This document shows, in pieces, positions 1-6,064 of a DNA stretch of 6,064 nt. The stretch covers positions 1 to 6,064 of the forward strand of contig JAKBCQ010000193.1 in assembly GCA_021807585.1 (NCBI GenBank), read 5' to 3'. The stretch is from Planctomycetota bacterium. Its GTDB lineage: Bacteria; Planctomycetota; Planctomycetia; Isosphaerales; Isosphaeraceae. The notes beneath the pieces are model-generated. The model had not been told where the DNA came from. It saw nothing but the letters and a program-made list of their open reading frames with translations, and searched no databases. Positions within the stretch are counted from its first letter, which is position 1, and each line of letters starts with the position of its first letter. The translations under genes were made by a program, and so were the position numbers.

Positions 1-474
1 AGTTGGCGAGGTGTTGAAAAGCTCTTGCTCGCGTATGACGGCAGCTCGCTCTCGGCGGATTTTCTCGACACGGTGATCAGTTTCCTCGACCCGACGGTGC
101 ATGTCACGCTGGTGGCGATTGAAGAGAACGAATCGACCGACGATGAGTCCGAGCCGATGGAAGATGTGATCCGCAAAGGGGTCGAGCGCGCTCACGAGCT
201 GGGACGTCGCGTCGATTCGTTGGTGATGCGCGGCGACGCGGGTCCTCGATTGGTGCAGGCGGCGCTCGAGGGGAAACACGACGCGATTTTTATGAGCCTG
301 CGCGGCGAATATCGCGCTCTCGACACGATGGTTCTCGCGGCGACCACGCGTTACGTTCTTCAGCACGCTCCGTGTCGCGTCGTCCTCGGCTTCGCTCCCA
401 AGTCGATCCAACCTCAACGCGGCTCGCTCGCTTCGACCGACGGCAGGGAGTCCGCTTCGGTTTTCGACGCGTGA
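1..474 (+). CDS. Universal stress protein (UspA-like) domain, 5'-truncated
   Basis: The frame is open from base 1 to the TGA at 472-474, giving 157 visible residues. No ATG or GTG start lies in frame before the Usp core, so the true start is upstream; the in-frame TTG at 25 falls inside the first beta strand and is unlikely. Visible hallmarks are the first strand plus conserved Asp (KLLLAYDGS, residues 7-15, D13), the second strand (VHVTLVAIEE), the RGDAGPRLVQAA segment (77-88) and the final strand (VLQHAPCRVVL, 119-129). In the family the G-x2-G-x9-G(S/T) loop binds ATP. Here that region (residues 98-116) reads MSLRGEYRALDTMVLAATT and lacks most of those glycines, so ATP binding is doubtful. 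An Ala/Ser-rich tail of about 25 residues follows the domain. The start LLLAYDGS and the HAPCRV ending also occur in Usp domains fused C-terminally to transporters, so this may be the end of a larger membrane protein. The Usp call is firm; the full architecture is unknown. Confidence 0.8.
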   Translation, partial: SWRGVEKLLLAYDGSSLSADFLDTVISFLDPTVHVTLVAIEENESTDDESEPMEDVIRKGVERAHELGRRVDSLVMRGDAGPRLVQAALEGKHDAIFMSLRGEYRALDTMVLAATTRYVLQHAPCRVVLGFAPKSIQPQRGSLASTDGRESASVFDA

Positions 475-555
475 CGCGTTGCGAATCGACGCCGCTTCTC
501 GCGCTTCGACATGGGTGAAGAAGATCTGCTCATAACGTTTTAACACGATAACATT

Positions 556-568
556 TCCTGATCCAGGA
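556..568. repeat. Short inverted repeat TCCTG-ATC-CAGGA
   Basis: Two perfect 5-base arms (556-560 and 564-568) are separated by a 3-base centre and sit beside the AT-rich patch upstream of the response regulator gene. The repeat is too short to be a strong hairpin and has no T-run, so it is not a terminator. It could be a half-site operator for a dimeric regulator, or it could be chance. Confidence 0.2.
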
Positions 569-689
569 TGATGAAAGCGACCGGCCGGATTCGAGCCGAT
601 CGAACCGCCGCGGTAATAATCTTACGGATTCGGCGGAGTCGCACGTCCCCGCGCCTTGGAACAGGTTGTATGATAAAGGAAATCCCTTC

Positions 690-693
690 GGAG
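690..693 (+). promoter_or_regulatory. Ribosome binding site (GGAG) that fixes the regulator start
   Basis: GGAG lies 8 bases before the ATG at 702, ideal Shine-Dalgarno spacing. It supports ATG 702 over the in-frame TTG at 666, which would add 12 residues (beginning MYDKGNPFGDRV) ahead of the canonical receiver start MARILVVED. Confidence 0.65.
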
Positions 694-701
694 ACCGGGT
701 C

Positions 702-1616
702 ATGGCGCGCATCTTAGTCGTCGAGGATAGCTCCACTCAGGCTCTCGAGATTCAATTTCGTCTCGAGGAGGCGGGATTTGATGTTGAATGCGCCCGTGAC
801 GGCGGCGAGGGACTTGAAGCGGTCGGCAGGATTCGACCCGACGCGGTTTTGACCGATCTCGACATGCCCGTGATGAACGGTCTTGAGCTTGTCGCGATGA
901 TTCGCGAGCGGTATCCCGAGGTGCCCGTGATTTTGATGACGGCGCTCGGCGGCGAGGAGATCGCGGCGCAGGCTCTGTTGAAGGGGGCGGCGAGCTACGT
1001 ACCCAAGCGGAACTTGCCGCGCGACATCGTCGACACGTTGCGCGGCGTGCTCGAATTGCGCGGCGCCAAATCGGCTTGTACGACGATTCCATCGACCTGG
1101 GTAAAATCAGAATTCCATTATAATCTTGATAACGACATTGATTTAGTTTCTCCGTTAATCAATTATTTATTAGAAAAGCTTTCGCGCGGCGGCTTTTGCG
1201 ACGAGACGGGGCTGGTTCGAGCGGGCGTGGCGCTGAGCGAGGCGTTGACGAACGCGATTCATCACGGCAATCTCGAGCTTGATTCGGCGTTGCGTGAGGA
1301 GAACGAGGCCGAATTTTTCCGCCTCGCCGCCGAGCGTCGTCGATCGTCTCCATATTGCGACCGCAAGGTGATTCTGATCGAACGTGAAACGAGCGACGAG
1401 GTCGCTTATGCGATCCGCGACGAGGGAGCGGGATTTGATCCGTCGAAGCTCCCCGATCCCACCGATCCCGAAAACATGGAACGAGCGAGCGGTCGCGGGC
1501 TGCTCCTCATTCGCTCGTTCATGGACGTCGTCTCGCACAACCAAACGGGGAACGAAATCACCCTCGTCAAACGCCGCGACCCGCGCGTCGCTCCGCGATC
1601 GAATCAAAACCGCTAA
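702..1616 (+). CDS. Response regulator with C-terminal RsbW-like ATPase/kinase domain
   Basis: This 304-residue cytoplasmic protein has two domains. The receiver domain (about 2-120) has the acidic pair E8-D9, phospho-acceptor D52 (LTDLDMP), T80 (ILMTA) and K102 (YVPKR), so it is complete for phosphorylation by a histidine kinase. A HATPase_c_2 domain of the anti-sigma-factor/serine-kinase type follows (about 137-292). It has an N box (EALTNAIHHGN, E180 and N184), a G1 box (DEGAGFDP, D240 and G244) and a G2 box (GRGLLLIRSFMD, G264-G266). About 30 residues (191-222) separate the N box from the next strand, as I recall for the planctomycete-type members. In the RsbW/SpoIIAB family such domains bind a sigma factor or phosphorylate a STAS antagonist. 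By inference, phosphorylation of D52 would switch that activity, so output would be by protein partner rather than by DNA binding. No helix-turn-helix is seen. The gene lies 42 bases upstream of the receptor gene and is probably co-transcribed with it. Codons for residues 136-160 are unusually AT-rich, including four TTA leucines. The partner is not in the window. Confidence 0.88.
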   Translation: MARILVVEDSSTQALEIQFRLEEAGFDVECARDGGEGLEAVGRIRPDAVLTDLDMPVMNGLELVAMIRERYPEVPVILMTALGGEEIAAQALLKGAASYVPKRNLPRDIVDTLRGVLELRGAKSACTTIPSTWVKSEFHYNLDNDIDLVSPLINYLLEKLSRGGFCDETGLVRAGVALSEALTNAIHHGNLELDSALREENEAEFFRLAAERRRSSPYCDRKVILIERETSDEVAYAIRDEGAGFDPSKLPDPTDPENMERASGRGLLLIRSFMDVVSHNQTGNEITLVKRRDPRVAPRSNQNR

Positions 1617-1646
1617 AAATTAGGAAATAGCGATATAAGCATAAAA

Positions 1647-1650
1647 AGAG
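1647..1650 (+). promoter_or_regulatory. Weak ribosome binding site (AGAG) for the chemoreceptor gene
   Basis: AGAG ends 8 bases before the ATG at 1659. An ATG at 1651 is out of frame and stops after three codons, so it is not the start. The surrounding 42-base gap (1617-1658) is AT-rich and shows no terminator, which favours read-through from the regulator gene. Confidence 0.45.
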
Positions 1651-1658
1651 ATGAAAAT

Positions 1659-4205
1659 ATGAATTTCAAGCGTGATTCGCCCAGGATTCTCACGTTCATC
1701 GCCGGGGGGTTGGCGGCGGCGCTCGGGGGGGCGACCGCGATCGGCTGGCACGTGCACAACGAGGCGTTGTTGCGCGTCCGTCCGGGTTGGATCGCGATGG
1801 TGTATAACTCGGCGATCTGTTTTATGTGTTGCGGGTTGGGGTTGATCGCGCTCGCGACGCGACGGTCGCGGTGGGCGTGGCCGTTCGCCGCCGTAGCCTT
1901 GGCGTTCGGAGGCGCGAACGTGGTGCAGATCGCCTTGAATCGCGATCTCGGCGTCGATCGCTTATTTGTAAAACCGTATATGACGGACGAGACGATTCAC
2001 CCGGGAAGGATGGCGCCTTCGTCGGCGGTTTGTTTTGTACTCATGGGGTTCGCGCTCGCGATCGCGGCGCGACGAACTCCGTTCCGCTCGCGACCGCTTC
2101 TCCTCGCTTTGGTGGGAACGCTGCTGATGTCGCTCGGGGCGATCGGTTCGCTCGGATATATAATTGAACTTAAAACATATGATTGGGGCGTTCGAATACC
2201 GATGGCGTTTCACACGTCGATCGGGTTCGCGATTCTTGGGTTCGGAGTCGTTTGTTTCGCCTGGATCGACGACCGTGTCGCGGCGCGAGCGATCGCCGCG
2301 GAGACGACCTCGCCGCGTTGGCTGCCGATTTCGACGGGTCTCGGCGCCGCCACCGCGACGATCTGTCTGTGGCGGGCGTTGATCGTTTTGATCAACCTCC
2401 AGATTGAGCACGAGAGCGATCCCGTGCTCAAACTGGTCGTCAGCACGATCCGCAGGCATGTCGATTCGCGGGTGCGGGAGATGGAACGAATGGCGCACCG
2501 CTGGGAAACCGTCGATGATCGCTCCCTCGACGCGTGGCGGAAAGACTCCGAGTTTTATATCAAAAACGATTCAAGTTATCGCTTAATTGAATGGATTGAT
2601 CCTTCATATCATGTTCAGTGGATCGCTCCTGAAACCGGAGTCGAATCCGAACGCGATCGCGATCTAAGCCGCGACGACCGCCGGCGCGACGCGCTCGACG
2701 CCTCCCGCGAACTCCGCAGGGTCGTCGTTTCTCACCCCGTCGCGATCGCCGACGACGACGACAAGGGGGTCTTATTCGTCGTTCCCGTCTCTTCCAAGGG
2801 GAAGTTCGACGGCTGGGTCGGCGGCGTTCATCGCGTTCGTTCGCTCCTCGAAAAGATTCTCGCCGAGGACGTTGAGCTTGATTTTGATATCTCTGTTTAT
2901 GACGGCGACGATTTGCTTTATCGGAACGACGACGCGATCACCCTCGCGGGTCCGAGCGATGAAATAACAAATAATCAAGAGATTGAGGATCGAACGTTCG
3001 ATCTCGGGCTTTACGGCGCGACGTGGCGAATCCGCGTGCGGCCGGGGCGCGAGATGATCGAGCGGGCGCGATCGTCGCCGCTCCCCCAACTCGTGCTCGG
3101 CGCGGGGCTCGTGATGTCGGCTTTGCTGGCGCTCACGGTCGGTCTCATGCAAATGTCGCGGCGGCGCGCCGTCGAGGCCGAGGCGAGCAACGCGCGGCTC
3201 GAAATCGAGATGCGCGAGCGGATACGCATCGAAGAATCTTTGCGTAAGAAAACAACGAGCCTTCGCGAAACGCTCGAGGCGATCGCCGAGGCGACGGCGC
3301 ATCTCACCTCGGCGAGCCGAGAAATCCTCGCGAGCACCACCGAGCAAGCCAAGGGAACGCAGCAACAGGCCGCAGCCGTCGCCGAGACCGTGACGACGAT
3401 CGCCCAAATCGCTCAAACATCCGAACATTCGTCGCAGTTCGCCAGGGGCGTCGGCGAATCGGTTCGAAAAACCGTCGAGATCGGCCGAGCCGGCGGCGAA
3501 GCCCTCGACGAAACAAATGATGCTATGAGCACGGTTCGCGAGCGCGTTAAATCGACCGCCGCGACGATCGTCTCCCTCTCCGAGCAGGCGAGGACGATCG
3601 GCGAGATCATCGCCGCGGTCGACGACATCGCCGAGCAGACCAATCTGCTGGCGCTCAACGCCGCGATCGAGGCGTCGCGAGCCGGCGAGCAGGGTCGAGG
3701 ATTCGCCGTCGTCGCCGCCGAGGTCAAAACGCTCGCCGAACAATCCAAAAAGGCCACGATCCAGGTTCGACAAATCCTCGGACTGATCCAAAACGGCACC
3801 AATACCGCCGTGACCGCGACCGATCAGGCGATTCGCTCGGTCGACATCGCATGCGGGATCGTCGAACATGCCGGCAAGACGATCCAATTCCTTTCCGAAA
3901 CGCTCGATTCAACCGCACAGGCCGCCGCCCGAATCGTCGCGTCTTCAGGACAACAGGCCGCGGGGATGGGGCAGGTCAACCTCGCGATCAAAAACATCGA
4001 ACAAGTCGCGGTCCAAAACAACGCCGCGATCCACCAGATCGAACTCGCCGCTCGCCATCTCAACACCCTCAGCAACCGCCTCGCGGGGCTCACCTCGCAC
4101 CACGCCGATTCGCCCCGCGCAGCGCCGATCGCGATCGAACCCCCCGCCCCGCCGCGAACCGTCGCCGTCAGAACCGCCGAGATCGGGCTGATTCGCTCCA
4201 CATAA
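1659..4205 (+). CDS. CHASE-type, HAMP-less methyl-accepting chemotaxis protein
   Basis: This 848-residue membrane receptor starts with about seven hydrophobic helices (roughly 9-30, 45-66, 72-93, 116-137, 146-169, 180-203, 221-246). An extracytoplasmic region (about 247-472) resembles a CHASE ligand-binding domain: a long entry helix, then [19 protein letters not shown] (309-327), the PV...GKFDGWVGG segment and a closing strand ATWRIRVRP (454-462). One more membrane helix (477-499) leads into a charged coiled coil (501-545). The MCP signalling hairpin spans about 541-811. Its tip reads [20 protein letters not shown] (658-677), with N667, E671, R674 and E677 matching Tsr N381, E385, R388 and E391, so contact residues for CheA/CheW are kept. 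The arms are about 135 residues each, near the 40-heptad class by rough count. No HAMP domain is seen between membrane helix and coiled coil. The Pro/Ala-rich tail (812-848) lacks a C-terminal CheR-docking pentapeptide. The ligand is unknown. The upstream regulator is probably its operon partner. MCP identity is very secure; the CHASE call is good. Confidence 0.92.
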   Translation: MNFKRDSPRILTFIAGGLAAALGGATAIGWHVHNEALLRVRPGWIAMVYNSAICFMCCGLGLIALATRRSRWAWPFAAVALAFGGANVVQIALNRDLGVDRLFVKPYMTDETIHPGRMAPSSAVCFVLMGFALAIAARRTPFRSRPLLLALVGTLLMSLGAIGSLGYIIELKTYDWGVRIPMAFHTSIGFAILGFGVVCFAWIDDRVAARAIAAETTSPRWLPISTGLGAATATICLWRALIVLINLQIEHESDPVLKLVVSTIRRHVDSRVREMERMAHRWETVDDRSLDAWRKDSEFYIKNDSSYRLIEWIDPSYHVQWIAPETGVESERDRDLSRDDRRRDALDASRELRRVVVSHPVAIADDDDKGVLFVVPVSSKGKFDGWVGGVHRVRSLLEKILAEDVELDFDISVYDGDDLLYRNDDAITLAGPSDEITNNQEIEDRTFDLGLYGATWRIRVRPGREMIERARSSPLPQLVLGAGLVMSALLALTVGLMQMSRRRAVEAEASNARLEIEMRERIRIEESLRKKTTSLRETLEAIAEATAHLTSASREILASTTEQAKGTQQQAAAVAETVTTIAQIAQTSEHSSQFARGVGESVRKTVEIGRAGGEALDETNDAMSTVRERVKSTAATIVSLSEQARTIGEIIAAVDDIAEQTNLLALNAAIEASRAGEQGRGFAVVAAEVKTLAEQSKKATIQVRQILGLIQNGTNTAVTATDQAIRSVDIACGIVEHAGKTIQFLSETLDSTAQAAARIVASSGQQAAGMGQVNLAIKNIEQVAVQNNAAIHQIELAARHLNTLSNRLAGLTSHHADSPRAAPIAIEPPAPPRTVAVRTAEIGLIRST

Positions 4206-4273
4206 TCGGATCAAACGTGTTAATTTTAGTAATAATCAATATCTTTAGTCTAAACTTATAAGGTTTTATCGCG
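4206..4273. other. AT-rich spacer between convergent genes
   Basis: The 68 bases between the receptor stop and the permease stop on the opposite strand are strongly AT-rich. Both transcripts should end here, but only weak symmetries are present (around TTTAGTCTAAA and CTTATAAG), with no GC-rich stem followed by a T-run. I therefore do not call an intrinsic terminator; termination could be factor-dependent. Confidence 0.5.
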
Positions 4274-5437
4274 TTAAAGTTCGCGCAGCGCTTTGACGAC
4301 GTCGAGCCGGACGGCGCGGATCGCCGGGAACAGGCCGCCGAGTACTCCCATCGCCGCGGTCATCGCGGTCGCGACGAGAGTGACCGCCGGCCCGAAGCGG
4401 AAGCTCACCGTCAACTCGGTGAACGTGTTGAAATTGTTCGTGCCGAACGTCAGCGCGCTTAAGGGCAAAGTGGCGATCACTCCGATCAATCCGCCGAGAA
4501 AACAGATCAATATCGATTCAAATAAAAAACTCACTAAAATATCCATACGTGAAAAACCGATTGCGCGCATCGTGCCGATTTCGCGGATTCTCGAGTTGAC
4601 CGCGGCGAACATCGTATTGGCCGCGGCGAACATCGCGCCCACGGTGAGGAACACCGCGATGATCGTCCCCGTCACCTTGAGAAACAGGCTCGAACGCGAT
4701 TGCTCAAGAAAATATGTCGTTTCAGGAACGGCTTGAAGACGAAATTGCGCGTCGTTTTCGATCCGGGCGCTGATCGATCGGAAATCGTCGGCGGACGCGG
4801 CGCGAAGCTGCACGCACGACACCGATCCCTCTCGCGCCGTGTGTCGTTCAAGATCCTTGCGGTCGACCCAAACCTCGCTGTCCGCCGCGGTTCCTCCCGC
4901 GGTGAAGATCCCCACGACGCGATACGCCTCGCGCTCCCCCGTCCGCAACAACCCCCCGAGCGACGCTCCTTGAAAACGTCTGGATATACTTTGACTTACA
5001 ATACACTCGTCCTTGCCGGGATCGAGATATCGTCCCTGTTTGAGATCGAAGCGAGGCCGGAGCCCGCGCGAAGCCTCGCTCACCCCGCGGACGATCACGT
5101 TGGCGCGCGTCCCGTCGATTCGTGCAACCACCGGAATGTTAAGCAACTCGAGCGCGCACAGAAGTTTGCCGTCGCGGTCGCGCGCGATCCCCGGAATCGT
5201 CGCGATCTCCTCGGCTTTGTCCAAATCGAATCCCCCGTTCGTCTCGTTCGTCGCCCCCTTGCGGATGATGATCAGATCGAGCGGATCCCCCGATACCTTG
5301 AGCGAATGCTGCAAACCGTCGACAAGCCCGAACAAAATGCAGCTCGACCAGACGACGATCCCCGTCCCCAGAACCGTCATCAACGTCGTCGTCCGCCGCA
5401 CCCATAGATTACGAATATTATATTTGAGTGGTATCAT
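4274..5437 (-). CDS. ABC transporter permease, MacB/FtsX family (downstream of pair)
   Basis: This is a 387-residue inner-membrane permease with the MacB-like layout. A short cytoplasmic N-terminus (MIPLKYNIRNLWVRRTTT) is followed by membrane helix 1 (about 19-41) and a periplasmic MacB_PCD-type domain (about 42-250). An FtsX domain then has three helices (about 257-280, 302-326, 350-374). The coupling segment NSRIREIGTMRAIGFSRMDI (281-300), which in the family contacts the ABC ATPase, and the ending PAIRAVRLDVVKALREL are both typical. Length is normal for the family. ATG 5437 is preferred over the in-frame TTG at 5461, because MIPLKYN is where family members usually begin and TTG 5461 would overlap the upstream gene's stop. 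No good Shine-Dalgarno sequence precedes it, so translation may be coupled to the upstream permease, whose stop is 16 bases away. Family members with a partner ATPase export macrolides, peptides or lipoproteins; the substrate here cannot be told. Confidence 0.88.
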   Translation of the reverse strand: MIPLKYNIRNLWVRRTTTLMTVLGTGIVVWSSCILFGLVDGLQHSLKVSGDPLDLIIIRKGATNETNGGFDLDKAEEIATIPGIARDRDGKLLCALELLNIPVVARIDGTRANVIVRGVSEASRGLRPRFDLKQGRYLDPGKDECIVSQSISRRFQGASLGGLLRTGEREAYRVVGIFTAGGTAADSEVWVDRKDLERHTAREGSVSCVQLRAASADDFRSISARIENDAQFRLQAVPETTYFLEQSRSSLFLKVTGTIIAVFLTVGAMFAAANTMFAAVNSRIREIGTMRAIGFSRMDILVSFLFESILICFLGGLIGVIATLPLSALTFGTNNFNTFTELTVSFRFGPAVTLVATAMTAAMGVLGGLFPAIRAVRLDVVKALREL

Positions 5438-5453
5438 ATTGATATCATTATGC

Positions 5454-6064
5454 CTAAACAACCTTGCGCAGGCCGTCGATCACCGAATTGCGCACCGCGA
5501 GCACGGCGGGAACGATCCCGCTTAACAGGCCGATCGCCGCGGCGACCGCCAAACCCGCCAGAGCCGTCGTCCACGAGACGAAAAAGAACGGCAAAAATCC
5601 CGCCGAAAAGCGCGAAACGTCGAAAAAATCGAAGAGGAATTTCGACCCGATCGACCCCACGACTCCCCCCGTCACCGCGACCAACACCGATTCGGCGAGT
5701 ACGAGAAACAGAATCAACACCTTGCCGAATCCGATCGCTCGCAGAACCGCGACCTCTCGCGTCCGCTCGCGCAGCGCCATCGCCATCGCGTTCCCCGAGA
5801 CGCACAAAAGCGAAAACACCACCGCCAGCCCCACGTTGCGGATCAGAACCGTTAAATCGCCGGCGAACTCCGAAAACATCTTGAGAAACGCCTCCTCGCT
5901 CTGCGTCCTCGTGGGTGAATCACTATTAAGTGAAAGCGTGTCGATCTTTTTGCATAAAGCCGGCATCGCTTCGCCGCTTCTGCACTTGGCGACGATCGCC
6001 CCCGCGTTTCCCGCTCCCTTGCCCTTGAAATCGCGCTTCAATCCTTCTTCCAGATAGATCGGAA
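5454..6064 (-). CDS. ABC transporter permease, MacB/FtsX family (5'-truncated)
   Basis: The frame is open to the window edge and gives 202 visible C-terminal residues ending at a TAG (5454-5456). The true start lies beyond 6064; the in-frame TTG at 6041 is inside the periplasmic domain, since residues before it (PIYLEEG) fit the family. Visible parts are the end of the periplasmic domain (including SPTRTQSEEAFLKMFSE) and three FtsX helices, near LIRNVGLAVVFSLLCVSGNA, VLILFLVLAESVLVAVTGGV and TTALAGLAVAAAIGLLSGIV. Between the first two helices is the coupling segment ALRERTREVAVLRAIGFGKV. The ending PAVLAVRNSVIDGLRKVV parallels that of the neighbouring permease. Being 16 bases upstream of a second permease on the same strand, it is most likely co-transcribed with it, and the two may form a heterodimeric membrane channel. 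An ABC ATPase and a periplasmic adaptor are expected further upstream but are not visible. Confidence 0.88.
   Translation of the reverse strand, partial: PIYLEEGLKRDFKGKGAGNAGAIVAKCRSGEAMPALCKKIDTLSLNSDSPTRTQSEEAFLKMFSEFAGDLTVLIRNVGLAVVFSLLCVSGNAMAMALRERTREVAVLRAIGFGKVLILFLVLAESVLVAVTGGVVGSIGSKFLFDFFDVSRFSAGFLPFFFVSWTTALAGLAVAAAIGLLSGIVPAVLAVRNSVIDGLRKVV

Larger units (their letters stand above)
475..701 (+). promoter_or_regulatory. Spacer expected to carry the regulator/receptor operon promoter
   Basis: These 227 bases separate the Usp stop from the regulator start and are the only room for a promoter of the downstream pair within the window. An AT-richer patch at about 529-556 (around ATAACGTTTTAACACGATAA) is the likeliest promoter area, but no convincing -35/-10 pair can be named. 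A short perfect inverted repeat lies just after it at 556-568. No terminator for the Usp gene is evident. Promoter function is inferred from position only. Confidence 0.3.

Noticed and set aside
511..543. Ten-codon leader peptide frame upstream of the regulator
   Set aside because: There is no clear ribosome site, no repeated regulatory codons and no attenuator hairpin after it.
666..701. Upstream TTG start for the response regulator
   Set aside because: The extra 12 residues fit no receiver domain, and the GGAG at 690-693 is correctly spaced for ATG 702.
568..717. Possible 49-codon gene in the spacer before the response regulator
   Set aside because: It is Arg-rich and motif-free, its AGG is too close to the ATG to act as a ribosome site, and it overlaps the regulator start; a chance frame is more likely.
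2772..3887. Long minus-strand open frame of 371 codons opposite the receptor gene
   Set aside because: It is antisense to the clearly coding MCP domain, has an Arg/Asp/Gly-rich low-complexity composition and shows no recognisable motif; GC-rich codon bias opens such frames.
4206..4273. Intrinsic bidirectional terminator between the convergent genes
   Set aside because: The symmetries are only 4-5 base pairs, AT-rich and with tiny loops, and no GC stem with a T-run is present.
4700..5407. Plus-strand open frame of 235 codons opposite the downstream permease
   Set aside because: The Arg/Pro/His-rich translation has no motif, and the opposite strand encodes a well-supported permease.
5438..5461. 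TTG 5461 start for the downstream permease
   Set aside because: It would overlap the upstream permease stop and adds eight residues unlike the family; ATG 5437 gives the usual N-terminus.

Overview
The window is GC-rich bacterial DNA with ordinary, fully occupied gene content: four genes or gene parts plus short spacers. No RNA gene, mobile element, CRISPR array or phage-like feature was seen. The protein families suggest a planctomycete. The clues are a response regulator fused to an RsbW-like ATPase domain with the DEGAGFDP and GRGLLLIRSFMD motifs, and a MacB/FtsX-type permease that begins MIPLKYNIRNLWVRRTTT. That assignment rests on remembered family resemblance, so it is moderate confidence at best.

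Layout. (1) 1-474 (+) is the 3' end of a universal-stress-protein (Usp) domain, cut by the window edge; it may be a stand-alone Usp or the C-terminal domain of a larger protein. (2) 475-701 is a spacer that should hold the promoter of the next two genes, although no clear promoter can be named. (3) 702-1616 (+) is a 304-residue response regulator: an N-terminal receiver domain followed by an anti-sigma-factor/serine-kinase type ATPase domain. (4) 1659-4205 (+), 42 bases downstream, is an 848-residue membrane chemoreceptor-like protein. It has about seven N-terminal membrane helices, an extracytoplasmic CHASE-type sensor region, one more membrane helix, a coiled coil and a long methyl-accepting (MCP) signalling domain, with no HAMP domain visible. 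(5) 4206-4273 is an AT-rich spacer between convergent genes. (6) 4274-5437 (-) and 5454-6064 (-, cut by the edge) are two tandem MacB/FtsX-family ABC permeases, 16 bases apart.

How they work together. The plus-strand pair looks like a small signalling operon: a CHASE-type membrane receptor encoded with a phosphorylatable regulator whose output resembles partner-switching (RsbW/SpoIIAB) control rather than DNA binding. No CheA, CheW, sigma factor or STAS partner lies in the window, so the link between the two proteins is inference. The minus-strand pair is probably the permease part of an ABC exporter or lipoprotein-release type machine, with its ATPase and adaptor expected upstream, beyond position 6064.

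The points most worth a second look are a threefold repeated membrane-helix motif in the receptor's N-terminus, the HAMP-less receptor/regulator pair, clusters of AT-ending codons inside the GC-rich genes, and a marked excess of the hexamer CGATCG. I found no clear evidence of a wholly new biological system.
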